NCBI GenBank assembly: GCA_964549445.1
Contig: CAZJVS010000003.1
Location: forward strand, 124,001 to 188,000
Origin: SpSt-539 sp964549445
Lineage (GTDB): Bacteria; Planctomycetota; Phycisphaerae; UBA1845; UTPLA1
DNA length: 64,000 nt
Direction: 5' to 3'
Positions within the stretch are counted from its first letter, which is position 1. Every line of letters starts with the position of its first letter. The notes beneath the pieces were generated by a model, which was given only the letters and a program-made list of their open reading frames with translations, was not told the origin of the DNA and did not search any database. Positions 8,189 to 16,759 of this stretch are shown piece by piece. The translations under genes were made by a program, and so were the position numbers.

Positions 8189-11059
8189 CTACGGCTTCAC
8201 CAGGACAGGCACGTCGACTGCAATTGTGTCATCGGACTTGGAAGCGGCCCGGAGGTATCCGACGTAGGACATGCCGTCGGCCGCCTTGGGTGGTGTGGTG
8301 CTGAGCTTGAAATCGAGCGGCGTCGCAACGCCGGGGTATAGAGTGCACTCTGTTGCGTCGCCGCGTTTGACCGCGATCGGGATCGGCTTGGTCGACAGGT
8401 AATCGATCTCCACCTCAAGCTCGACTTTCTGTTCGCTGTCCGGATAGGTGAACGCAGCGCGGATCTCCAGCTCGCACGACGATGCGCCTCCCGGGGACGC
8501 CGCCTCACCTGAATAGTCCGGGTCTTCCATTCCGGCTTTCAGGATGGCCTTGCCGGCCGAGTCGAAGACGTTTATTGCCACGTCGGTGAACATCGCATAC
8601 TCGTCCGGCGACATTCGGAAGTGAATCCGGGCAGCCCGCACGGACGGCTCAAACTTGATCGGGACTTTTGCCGAATCACTGCCGGGCGTCAGCTTTACCT
8701 TTGTCGTCTTGCGAACGCCTTCCAGCTCGCCGGACAGCGTCACCGGCAGCGGTGTCTCAAACGTATTCAGCAACGAAAGCGACCCACTCGGCGGCTTGCC
8801 CGCCTTGTGATCCCAGCTTGTCACCAGGGTCGGCGTGGCGGCGACGCCGTCAAAGCGAACCGAGAAGTCGTACGCGGATTCCTCGTCCGGTCGGCGACTG
8901 GTGGCGCACAACTCCCACACGCCCGGAACAAGCTCCCGGGTGATGCTCTGGCGCGCGGATGTTCGTCCCGCCGCCGGGTCGAGGGCGAACGTGCGCGCGC
9001 GGATAATTGTCCCGTCGGGACGGAAGATGCCGCGCACACCAGCGGTCGATTTCTGGCCTTCAATCGATTTCAACTCGAGGTGCATCGCGGTCGCGCCGGT
9101 TGGCACCGCCACGAAGTAACGCTGGGGAACCCAGCCGCTGACCCGCTCGGCCTTGAATTCGCGTCGGTATCGTTCGGCGGCGCCCAGTCGATACGGAACG
9201 ATGACGGTGTTCCAGAGCTGTCCGGCCACGGCGTCGCCGTCGAGCAGATCGATGGAAGCAAAGTAAAGCCCGGGCTTCGCCAGGGCGGCCGCGTCGTACG
9301 TCGCCCGCACTTCGGCCGGCTGCTCCGCGCGAAAGTAGATCTGCGTGTTCTCCGTCCTGCACCATGCCGCCGAGGAACGGACCGCAAAGCGTTTCGAGAA
9401 GGTCCGCCGCACCTCGGCGTCGGCGGTCGGACCAAACGCCGGCTTGATCGTGAAGACCTGCGGCCGATCGGTCGGGGCAAAGCTGCTCCGCCAGTACGCG
9501 GTCGGCCCTGTGCCGCCCGGGGCGAGCGGGCTTTCGGTTTCGACGGTGCAACCGACGAGTGGGTCGTTCGCCCCACCCTTCACGAGACCGCGCAGGGCGC
9601 TCGCGGACTTGCTCATGTTCGGGATGCCTGCGCCGTAGTCGAGCGGCGTGAACCCGGCGACGGGCGCTGCGCTGCGCTGCAGGGCCGCCTTGGCCCAGGT
9701 TGATCGTACGGCGGCGTTCGCGCCCAACCCGGCTCGCGCGTCGCAGACAAGCAGCGCGCACATCCCGGCAGTGTAAGGGGAGGCCATGCTGGTCCCCGAA
9801 AAGAAATCGCCCTCGCGGTTCCATGTGGTCACGGTCGAAGTTGCGTATCCGGGAGTTGCGACGTCCGGCTTTCGCAGATCTCCGCCGCGCGAGCTGAATG
9901 TCGTCACCACCGGCCCGGGGATCTTGATGCCCCATACATCGCGAGCTGTGTCGGCCCCCATCAGTGCCGCGCAGGTGATGGCGTGGGTCGCGGCGGCTGG
10001 TGTTCCAACGCTCGACAGCCCCGGCCCGTTGTTGCCAGCCGATGTGCAGACGATCAGATCGGGATTCTCGACAAGGAGTTTGTCGAGAAACGTGTCGATG
10101 TCCGAGTGGCCCTCGCGCTGCGAACCGATTCCGAAGCTCAGATTGCAGACAACCGGTACGCGATGTTCGCGGGCGTACTTCGCGGCATACTCAAACGCCC
10201 GCTTCTTTGCCCCGGTCGTCGTGGCCCCGCCCGACAGGGCGCCGACGCCGATTTTGAGGGAGATCACCTTCGCCCCCGGCGCGACGCCGTTGAAACCGTC
10301 CTGGCCGTTGATCCGCCAGCCGGCCGCGATGCCCGCGACGTGCGTTCCGTGGCCGCCATCGTCGAAGTGCAGGACGACCTTGCGCTGACGCGGGAAGACA
10401 TTGACCGCGATTGGCAGTTCCGGAATCTGCTTTTCCTTGCGGGGTCGCGGAAAGAGAAAGTAGTCCTGGGCCACGCGGTGGTTCTTCAGGGGTTTGCTCT
10501 TCGAGAAGTCGCGATCGCCCGCCGCATCGACGAAGACCACGGCATCGTCGTCGCCGCTGTTGGGCGGGACGACAACAAGCAATACGAACTCGTCATCCTT
10601 GCGGCCGTTGTCGTTGATGTCCGGCACGCTCGTATTGATGAACGCCTTTTCTTCAATCAAGCCAAGCCAGAGCGTCGAGCCGTCGGGTCGCGCCGCGGCC
10701 GGCGGCGGCACGTATTCCTGGGGCGCTCCGTCTTTGTCGTAGCGGATGATGCGATCGGCCTTCTCGTTCCACGCGGCCGGCGACAGCTCGATATCCCCCT
10801 CGCCGGAGAAATCCTGAACATCGATCACCTTCGGCGAGCCGTCGGGCATTTTGTCCAGTCCCGCCACGGCGATGTCGACACCCGTGTCGAGCACGGCAAT
10901 AACCACTCCGCGGCCATCGCGATCCGGATGCTGCCGGAGATATTCATCAACTCCGCACGTTGACAGCGAGAGCTGCGACCACGGCATTGTCGTTGTTTGC
11001 CCGGCTGCAGTTCCGGCGACGGCGAGAACACCGCAGATCGAGAGAATGGATCGCATCAT
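8189..11059 (-). CDS. Secreted subtilisin-family (S8) protease, tripeptidyl-peptidase-II-like
   Basis: 956 residues with a signal peptide (residues 1-20, ending TAAGQ). The S8 catalytic triad is complete: Asp58 in VIAVLDTGVD, His237 in GHGTHVAGI and Ser424 in GTSMASPYTAG, with the oxyanion Asn in SAGNNGPG. Asp and His are 180 residues apart, against about 30 in subtilisin. This long insertion and the LDTGVD...PKVIDVQDFSGEGD context resemble tripeptidyl peptidase II. Residues of about 500-956 are beta-rich and match the idea of a TPP-II-like C-terminal region. Unlike the cytosolic eukaryotic enzyme, this one is exported. GGAGGCGC lies eight bases before ATG 11059. The TlpA-like gene follows 10 bp downstream. 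Confidence 0.88.
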   Translation of the reverse strand: MMRSILSICGVLAVAGTAAGQTTTMPWSQLSLSTCGVDEYLRQHPDRDGRGVVIAVLDTGVDIAVAGLDKMPDGSPKVIDVQDFSGEGDIELSPAAWNEKADRIIRYDKDGAPQEYVPPPAAARPDGSTLWLGLIEEKAFINTSVPDINDNGRKDDEFVLLVVVPPNSGDDDAVVFVDAAGDRDFSKSKPLKNHRVAQDYFLFPRPRKEKQIPELPIAVNVFPRQRKVVLHFDDGGHGTHVAGIAAGWRINGQDGFNGVAPGAKVISLKIGVGALSGGATTTGAKKRAFEYAAKYAREHRVPVVCNLSFGIGSQREGHSDIDTFLDKLLVENPDLIVCTSAGNNGPGLSSVGTPAAATHAITCAALMGADTARDVWGIKIPGPVVTTFSSRGGDLRKPDVATPGYATSTVTTWNREGDFFSGTSMASPYTAGMCALLVCDARAGLGANAAVRSTWAKAALQRSAAPVAGFTPLDYGAGIPNMSKSASALRGLVKGGANDPLVGCTVETESPLAPGGTGPTAYWRSSFAPTDRPQVFTIKPAFGPTADAEVRRTFSKRFAVRSSAAWCRTENTQIYFRAEQPAEVRATYDAAALAKPGLYFASIDLLDGDAVAGQLWNTVIVPYRLGAAERYRREFKAERVSGWVPQRYFVAVPTGATAMHLELKSIEGQKSTAGVRGIFRPDGTIIRARTFALDPAAGRTSARQSITRELVPGVWELCATSRRPDEESAYDFSVRFDGVAATPTLVTSWDHKAGKPPSGSLSLLNTFETPLPVTLSGELEGVRKTTKVKLTPGSDSAKVPIKFEPSVRAARIHFRMSPDEYAMFTDVAINVFDSAGKAILKAGMEDPDYSGEAASPGGASSCELEIRAAFTYPDSEQKVELEVEIDYLSTKPIPIAVKRGDATECTLYPGVATPLDFKLSTTPPKAADGMSYVGYLRAASKSDDTIAVDVPVLVKP

Positions 11060-11138
11060 CTAAAGCGCCTCCGACATGCCTGTTCGACGTTCTTCCCGCT
11101 CTGGTTTATAACGGCCGGCATCTCTGGAGGGAACGCCC

Positions 11139-11393
11139 GTGTCCGTCTTTAACGAGCGCGCCGAGCTGATCGATCACATGGAGTTCAAGTTCGGCAAGCC
11201 GCTGGGCCGAGTTGCTGCCGCCATGGACCTGCTGAGCGATATCCAGATCGCCGTCGGCACGCACGCCGCCTACTGCAAACGGCCGAGCAACCCGACGCTG
11301 CCGACGCGCGACATCGAGGATGTCTTGCGAATGATCGGCCATGTCAAAGAGCTGATGGTCGATCTGAGGAGCGAGCTTCAGCAGCGACCGTAA
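11139..11393 (+). CDS. Hypothetical small helical protein
   Basis: 84 residues from GTG 11139, preceded by a good GGAGGG ribosome site eight bases upstream. The sequence is amphipathic and probably all helical (MEFKFGKPLGRVAAAMDLLSD... and IEDVLRMIGHVKELMVDLRSEL), with one Cys and no signal peptide or membrane segment. I do not recognise a family. It is transcribed away from the subtilase and may be followed in the same transcript by the zinc-ribbon membrane gene 33 bp downstream. Confidence 0.6.
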   Translation: MSVFNERAELIDHMEFKFGKPLGRVAAAMDLLSDIQIAVGTHAAYCKRPSNPTLPTRDIEDVLRMIGHVKELMVDLRSELQQRP

Positions 11394-11426
11394 ACGCCTC
11401 GACGGCGATTGCGATACAATCCGTTT

Positions 11427-11747
11427 GTGCGGCTTACCAAAGAAGCAAAGATCATCGTTCTGCTCGTCGTCTGGCTTGCCGCGCTCGCAGCGTTTGCGGC
11501 ATCCTTCGTCGTGATAGGGGGATGGGAGTCCTTCGTTCAGTTCGCCGTCGCACTCTTTGTCGGACTTGGCGTAATTTGCCTCGTGCTGATGCTGATGCCG
11601 GGCCCTCGGCAGCACCCAACCGGGTGCTGCAAATGCTGCGGCTACGACCTGACGCTGAACCAGTCAGGCCGCTGTCCCGAATGCGGAAGAAACGTCGGGG
11701 CATCGCCAGTCCCGCCAGGATCGGCCGTACATGCGAAACCTGAGTGA
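11427..11747 (+). CDS. Two-helix membrane protein with CxxCGYDL zinc ribbon
   Basis: 106 residues if it starts at GTG 11427; a TTG at 11409 would add six. Two hydrophobic helices (about residues 7-27 and 33-54) are followed by a zinc ribbon with CCKCCGYDL...RCPEC (four Cys ligands). This ribbon recurs in many planctomycete proteins, and a second membrane protein at 36.5-37.4 kb carries it too. The function is unknown. No clear ribosome site supports either start. Its 3' end overlaps the next gene by 17 bp. Confidence 0.65.
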   Translation: MRLTKEAKIIVLLVVWLAALAAFAASFVVIGGWESFVQFAVALFVGLGVICLVLMLMPGPRQHPTGCCKCCGYDLTLNQSGRCPECGRNVGASPVPPGSAVHAKPE

Positions 11748-12693
11748 TATCCCGATTCCGTCCGGCAGTGAGTATCGACGCGACTCACTTACGCTCGCGC
11801 TCCAGTCGGTTCTGCGCTGGTGGCGCGCAAACGACGTCTCGTACGATGAGCTGATCGCGGTTACCGCGATCGGAGTCATGCTTCCGTTCACCGATCGCGA
11901 ACCCTGTCCCGCTCGATGGTGCGACTACGGCCGTGATGCGTTCCTCGTGGCGGCCGCTGAGCAGTACGGTCTCTCGCTGCGGGATCTTCACCCGCCCGAT
12001 GCCGTTCCGCTCCCCGCGACGCCGCCGGAATTCGAGTTGCACTGGCGCGACAGCTATGTGCCGCTCGTCGAGACGGCGCTGGCTCACCGGCAGCCGGTCC
12101 TGGCGTGGATGGGTTGGCCGGCGCCTCATGAAACACAGTGGGGCATCATCTCCGCAATCGACGCCAGGACGCGCCGCTGCGCGGGAATCATCGCAAGCGT
12201 TCCGCAAATGATCGCGCTCGATCGAGCCGCCGTTCAGGCCTATGTCGCGCAGGAGTTGGCCGCGGTCGACGCGGACGTCGCCGGGCGGGTTCGGTCCGCC
12301 GCGTCGCGCGGGCTGACAGTCCTTCGCAATGAAGGCCCTGCTCGCTTCAACGTGCAAACGGGCGCCGTCGCCATCGGCCGCCTACAGGGCCGCATATCCG
12401 AGCGGGAGTTTTGCCCGGTTCACCGGGCCGACTCGTGGCGATGCCTGGCCCGGCTGGCGGACGAATGTGCCGCCCGCCGTCGAGCGGCTGCGAGCTGGTT
12501 CTCCTCCGTTCAACAATCCGGTCTGGCGGGGGCCCTCGAAGCGTCGGCCGATTCGATCTCGGCGCTCTCGCCGTCGGCCCGTCATCGCGAAGCATGGGCC
12601 TCGCCGTCCGGCCGCCACGAACTGATCGGAGCGATTGAACAGGTTCGTGCAGCTGACGTCCGCGTTGCCGACGTGTTCGCCCGGGCCGGCTGA
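11731..12693 (+). CDS. Hypothetical protein (320 aa)
   Basis: No family recognised. The 320-residue frame is long, has GC-rich third positions like its neighbours, and overlaps the preceding gene by 17 bp, so it is likely real. The N-terminal half (residues 15-170) has conserved-looking Trp, Cys and Gly motifs: WWRAND, EPCPARWCDYGRDAF, and PVLAWMGWP...WGIISAID. That arrangement recalls proteins with a BtrH or C39-like papain-type fold, but I cannot identify a catalytic Cys/His pair with confidence. The second half is Ala/Arg-rich and helical. No signal peptide or membrane segment is visible, and no ribosome site precedes ATG 11731. A methyltransferase gene follows after 30 bp. Confidence 0.6.
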   Translation: MRNLSDIPIPSGSEYRRDSLTLALQSVLRWWRANDVSYDELIAVTAIGVMLPFTDREPCPARWCDYGRDAFLVAAAEQYGLSLRDLHPPDAVPLPATPPEFELHWRDSYVPLVETALAHRQPVLAWMGWPAPHETQWGIISAIDARTRRCAGIIASVPQMIALDRAAVQAYVAQELAAVDADVAGRVRSAASRGLTVLRNEGPARFNVQTGAVAIGRLQGRISEREFCPVHRADSWRCLARLADECAARRRAAASWFSSVQQSGLAGALEASADSISALSPSARHREAWASPSGRHELIGAIEQVRAADVRVADVFARAG

Positions 12694-12723
12694 TTTCACC
12701 AATCACGCCCGGCCGAGCCGCCG

Positions 12724-13542
12724 ATGAATTCTCCGATGAACCCCGACCTTGATCGCCGCATTCGCGAAGACAACCGCCGCCTGCACGACACCCCCGGCTA
12801 TGCCGACTTCTACGACGAGCAGATCGCGTTGATCCGCAATCCGTGGGAGCAGCGGCCGATTCGCGAAGACCTCGCGCGCATCGCGAGCCGCCTCCCGCCA
12901 GGCTTTCGAGCTCTCGACCTCGGCTGCGGGACGGGAAATCTCACTCTCAAACTCGTCGACCTTGGTGCATCCGTTACGGGTGTTGACGTCTCCGATGCGA
13001 TGCTTGCGCGATTGAGAGAAAAGTTCGACCCGGCCGACACGCGTTCCACTTTGGCGCTGATTGCCCGTGACGCCGACGACTATCTTCGCGACTGCGGCGA
13101 TTCATTTGATCTTGTTTGTGCATGCAGCTATCTGCATCACATGCCCGACTACATGGCGACGCTCACCACCGCCGCGAGTCTCGTCGTGCCCGGCGGCTGC
13201 CTCTATGTTGCGCACGAACCGCTGGCGACAACGCGATCCGATCGACTTGGGCGGATTCTGGAGTGGATCGACTTTCGCTGGCAGCGGTTCGAAGTCCGCA
13301 CTGGAATCGGCGGACGCACGGCACGCGATGACCCGTACTACGACCCCGACTCGCTGGCCGACTACTGGGCGATGGATCGCGGACTTGAGCCCGACGCGAT
13401 CGCGTCGGCGTTACGCACAGCCGGGTTTATTCCGCGAATCACGATGTACGACTCGAAGCGGCACCGCATCCTTCACGTCGCCGCGCGGCTTCTCGGCACC
13501 CGACATCTGCTGAAAATTGAGGCATGGCGACCCGGAAGATGA
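12724..13542 (+). CDS. Class I SAM-dependent methyltransferase
   Basis: 272 residues. SAM-binding motif I is ALDLGCGTGNLTL (residues 63-75), followed by VTGVDVSDAML (motif II acid) and SFDLVCACSYLHHMPDY (motif IV/V region), the usual order of the Methyltransf_11/25 group. The C-terminal part (DDPYYDPDSLADYW, KRHRILHVAARLL) is probably the substrate region; the substrate is unknown. ATG 12724 and a second ATG at 12736 are both possible starts, and neither has a strong ribosome site. It ends 7 bp from the convergent RDD gene and is probably the last gene of the 11.1-13.5 kb group. Confidence 0.85.
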   Translation: MNSPMNPDLDRRIREDNRRLHDTPGYADFYDEQIALIRNPWEQRPIREDLARIASRLPPGFRALDLGCGTGNLTLKLVDLGASVTGVDVSDAMLARLREKFDPADTRSTLALIARDADDYLRDCGDSFDLVCACSYLHHMPDYMATLTTAASLVVPGGCLYVAHEPLATTRSDRLGRILEWIDFRWQRFEVRTGIGGRTARDDPYYDPDSLADYWAMDRGLEPDAIASALRTAGFIPRITMYDSKRHRILHVAARLLGTRHLLKIEAWRPGR

Positions 13543-13549
13543 CGCGAGA

Positions 13550-15253
13550 TCAGACGCCCATCTGTTCGTGGTCTTCTTCGCGACTCTCGCTCGTTGCGGC
13601 CCGCGCTTGGATGGGCCGTGCCAGCGGCGGCGCCGGCCGAATCACGAATGTCCCCGCGACAGCATCGCCGATGCGCTGTCGGTTGCGCGAGATCGCCAGC
13701 ATCAGAAAGAGACTCGACGCCGCAACAAGCAGAATCCCCAGTTCCGGAATGCGAACCACGTTACGCACGACGACCTGCTGCACAGTCGGCCGCCCGCCGC
13801 TTGCCGAGATGACGCGACAGCCAAGCAGCCGCTTGCCGGGTGTCGAGCCCCATAGCCCCTCCCAGACGCCGCAATAGACCGCATACACCGCGACCACGAG
13901 GTACCACGAAGGCGCGATGCGCGACGCCATCAGCGACTGCGCGAGTTCGGGATCGGCCAGCAGCCGCGGGCCGAGCACCCCGAACTCCGAAAGGGGCACG
14001 ACCCACAACGGGGCTGTGACGGCTACCGCCGGGAGCAGATCGATGATCGCGGCCGCAAGTCGCCGCCCGGGGTCGGCCAGTTGAACGGTCTTCGGAAGCG
14101 GCAGCGGCGTCGCCAGCATCTCCTGCCGAGTCCAAACGATGACGGCCATGACGATCATGATCGTCAGTGCTTCGATCCAGCCGAGGCCGGGCGATGGCGC
14201 AGAACTCAGCGGCCCGCCGCCCAGGTTGATCGGGCGTTCCCATGTGACGGTTCGATCGCCATCGAGCGCTGACGTGCCCAATTCAATTTTTCCGTCCGGG
14301 CCGAGCCGGGCGATCGCCAACTGCGCCCGTGCGACGGTGATCGCGGTCAGATTGGGCTTCAGCACGACCTTGCCAAGTTTATCATTCAGTGCCTGGGACG
14401 CGAACCACGCGTCATCCTTCCGCCACGCGACGCGGAGCTCGCACTCGCCGTTCGTGGCGTCCGTTGGCGTCAATAGGGTTAAGACCGGCCCGAGCCGATC
14501 GGCTGCCGCCCACGCTGCGACCGCGGTTTTCGAGTCTGGCACGGCGCCGGCGGCGGACCACTCGCCGTCTGCGAATGTACTGCATTCGATCGGTTTGCCG
14601 TCGGCCGCGCGCCAGAACAGGTGGGCCTTGCCATCCCGGGCGGCAAGCCAGAACTGTTTCGCGTGCCGGGCGGTTGGCGGCACGGGCGAAGCGACCTCCC
14701 ACAGCCGGTGATGCATTCGCAATAGCGTCAGGCCGGCGGCGGGCCGCGTCGTTGCCGGACGAGCCGGCTTATCGCGGGTCGGCCGTGTCGCGGTCTTGAA
14801 CGCCGGGAAGGCCGGCGTGGGCAACACCAGTTCGAGTTCGGCGCCTTCGCTGATCGCGTAAATATCCGGTCGAATCGCGTCGCCGGCCAGCGCGATCGGG
14901 GCCTGCTTGCCCGGCCAGTTCGGTCCGGCCGTGTCGGATCGGATCGTGACCACCGCGGACGTGTGGTCGACATACAACAGCAGGGTCTCGTCATCGTCGA
15001 CGGCCATTCCGATGAGCTCGCCGAATCGGTCGGGCAAAGTCGGCGAGGTCAGCAGTCCCGGCGCGAGCGTGTCGCCATAGTAGAGACGGATCGACTTTCG
15101 TTGTCCGGAGAGTCGCGATTCCGCGACCCAGACCGTGTCGTCGTTACCTGCAATTCGGATCGCCGCCGGTCCAGTGCTGCTCGCGGCCGCGAGGACAGGT
15201 GCCGCGCCAGCCACTGCCGCGCACCACGCGACGATGGGGGGCAGTCGGCTCAT
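13550..15253 (-). CDS. RDD-family membrane protein with exported N-terminal domain
   Basis: 567 residues. A signal sequence (MSRLPPIVAWCAAVAGAAPVLA) is followed by a large extracytoplasmic beta-rich domain (about residues 25-330, with a Pro-Thr-Arg linker near 175), a membrane helix (LTIMIVMAVIVW), then an RDD domain: RRLAAAIIDLLP, hydrophobic helices, TPGKRLLGCRVIS and RNRQRIGDAVAGT. RDD proteins are poorly characterised membrane proteins; some act in ion transport. The longer open frame to 15520 overlaps the upstream lipoprotein out of frame and is not used. ATG 15253 forms an ATGA overlap with the lipoprotein stop, indicating translational coupling. It is the last gene of the parB-headed operon. 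Confidence 0.82.
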   Translation of the reverse strand: MSRLPPIVAWCAAVAGAAPVLAAASSTGPAAIRIAGNDDTVWVAESRLSGQRKSIRLYYGDTLAPGLLTSPTLPDRFGELIGMAVDDDETLLLYVDHTSAVVTIRSDTAGPNWPGKQAPIALAGDAIRPDIYAISEGAELELVLPTPAFPAFKTATRPTRDKPARPATTRPAAGLTLLRMHHRLWEVASPVPPTARHAKQFWLAARDGKAHLFWRAADGKPIECSTFADGEWSAAGAVPDSKTAVAAWAAADRLGPVLTLLTPTDATNGECELRVAWRKDDAWFASQALNDKLGKVVLKPNLTAITVARAQLAIARLGPDGKIELGTSALDGDRTVTWERPINLGGGPLSSAPSPGLGWIEALTIMIVMAVIVWTRQEMLATPLPLPKTVQLADPGRRLAAAIIDLLPAVAVTAPLWVVPLSEFGVLGPRLLADPELAQSLMASRIAPSWYLVVAVYAVYCGVWEGLWGSTPGKRLLGCRVISASGGRPTVQQVVVRNVVRIPELGILLVAASSLFLMLAISRNRQRIGDAVAGTFVIRPAPPLARPIQARAATSESREEDHEQMGV

Positions 15254-16191
15254 GGCTGCGACTCGGGTGCTGCGGTTTCGGTTGGCATGACGGATGGCGG
15301 CTCGGCCGCGTCGGTCGTCGGCTGCTCGCAATTGCGATCGACCTGAACCTGCCGCTCGATCCCTGGCGGCGACTCCGGGCGGACAAACGCCCGCCGCGAA
15401 ATCGGAGGCGAGGCCTGCCAGTTGTCGATGGTCACCAGCAACTTTCCGCCTTCGGTGCGTCCATCCGACGGCGGCCAGTCGATGCTGATCTTGTGTGCGA
15501 CGAGCGGGCCGTTGGGCCATGCGGGGCGATAGTCGTCCAAGTTTGCGTTCATCGCCCGACGCCCGAAGGAGTCGCGGAACATGATCAGTCGAACCATGTA
15601 GGGCGGCGTCCGCTCGACCCAGTACTCGCGGTCGAGCGAGTAACGCCCGCCCGCCGCCCCGAAGTAGAGCAGGCGGTCGTATTGCTCTCCGTACAGGCGG
15701 GCCGGCCCAATCGCCCCGTCCCGCGGCAGCGACAACAAGCGCATGCCCAGCACTTCAGCCAACTGCTCCGGTCGCAGCGGCATGGCATCCGCACAGGGCT
15801 TTCCTACATTGACAAACCTTCCCCACCAGTACGTCGAGACCTCCGGCTTGACCCAGAGCCAGAACGTCTCGGCATTCGCGGCGACCTGCATGACCTGTTC
15901 GCCGATCGGGTGTCGCAGGTCCAGGCGGAAGTCGTGCGGTGTCCGCACCAGCAGCGATCCATCGAGCGAATATCGGTGCGCAGTCCCGTGGTCATCGACC
16001 ATCTGTGCGACGACATGGGCGGGCGAGGCGTAAAGCGGCTTGTCGATTCGCTCGTTGTTGGCATTGATACGGCCGACAATATCCTGGCTGGTGCGAGGCG
16101 GCTGCGGGGCAGTCGTCTTGACCTCGGGCGGCGGGCAGCCACACAAAGCGAGACATCCGATCACCACGATAAGCGGGCGCAGACTACGCAT
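15250..16191 (-). CDS. Lipoprotein, LolA-like in character
   Basis: 313 residues from ATG 16191. Signal peptide II with lipobox LALCGC; the lipid-bearing Cys is near residue 19. The mature part (RINANNERIDKPLYASPAHVVAQMVD...RYSLDGSLLVRTPHDFRLDLRH) has the alternating pattern of outer-membrane lipoprotein carriers of the LolA/LolB type, where a concave sheet binds acyl chains; this is a resemblance only. The C-terminus is Pro/Thr/Glu-rich. An ATG 36 bases further upstream lengthens the basic N-region and is less likely. The start overlaps the upstream gene by 8 bp and the end overlaps the RDD gene by 4 bp. Confidence 0.75.
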   Translation of the reverse strand: MRSLRPLIVVIGCLALCGCPPPEVKTTAPQPPRTSQDIVGRINANNERIDKPLYASPAHVVAQMVDDHGTAHRYSLDGSLLVRTPHDFRLDLRHPIGEQVMQVAANAETFWLWVKPEVSTYWWGRFVNVGKPCADAMPLRPEQLAEVLGMRLLSLPRDGAIGPARLYGEQYDRLLYFGAAGGRYSLDREYWVERTPPYMVRLIMFRDSFGRRAMNANLDDYRPAWPNGPLVAHKISIDWPPSDGRTEGGKLLVTIDNWQASPPISRRAFVRPESPPGIERQVQVDRNCEQPTTDAAEPPSVMPTETAAPESQP

Positions 16192-16726
16192 GGGTGGACT
16201 CGGCCGCTTCGCCGGACGGCGCGCCATCCAGTTCGGCCTCCTGGCCGGCGAGCACCGCGCTCAACTCGCCCGAGAGGAGCTGCATTCGTGCATCGTCGAG
16301 CTGCGGATTAAGAACCACGTGCGTCGAGCCGTCGCGCACCAACCGCAGCTCCCACGTCTCCTGCCCCTCGCGGCGCGTCGTTCGCTCGTACTTCAGAATC
16401 CGCTTGCGCATCAGGATGAGGGCGAGCACAAAGCGAAAGTCGCACTTCGTCGGATCATCTGTGTGCGCGCCCAGCCGCAGGAAAAACTCGACCAGGGCGT
16501 TGTCGTCGATAAAGACGCGAGGTCGCGCTTCGCGGGTCGGAGCCCGGGCCTTGAAGTGGCAAAACGAATCGGACGGCGGGCCAGCCCAGCACGCCGAACA
16601 GAAGTCGCGTCGCTCGAACCCGTTGGCGCGCTCGAAGACCGCGCTATAGAAGTCGGATTGCGGCGCCAGCGGCTGCTGGCAAGCCGAACAGAGCCCGTCG
16701 CTTTTTCCAATCTCGTATTCGGTCAT
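16184..16726 (-). CDS. Hypothetical cysteine-rich (zinc-ribbon-like) protein
   Basis: 180 residues, no signal peptide. Two CxxC pairs (CSACQQP at 13-16 and FCSACWAG near 43-46) suggest a treble-clef or ribbon zinc site at the N-terminus. The middle (FIDDNALVEFFLRLGAHTDDPTKCDFRFVLALILMRKRILKYE) is strongly helical, and the C-terminal third is acidic. A smaller protein at 36.1-36.4 kb shares the plan of a CSRC pair and a CNAC pair. No function is known to me. AGGGATGAG precedes ATG 16726. It lies 33 bp after the DedA stop and overlaps the lipoprotein start by 8 bp. Confidence 0.7.
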   Translation of the reverse strand: MTEYEIGKSDGLCSACQQPLAPQSDFYSAVFERANGFERRDFCSACWAGPPSDSFCHFKARAPTREARPRVFIDDNALVEFFLRLGAHTDDPTKCDFRFVLALILMRKRILKYERTTRREGQETWELRLVRDGSTHVVLNPQLDDARMQLLSGELSAVLAGQEAELDGAPSGEAAESTHA

Positions 16727-16759
16727 CTCATCCCTGACTTTCTTTCTCGTCCCTGTCTG

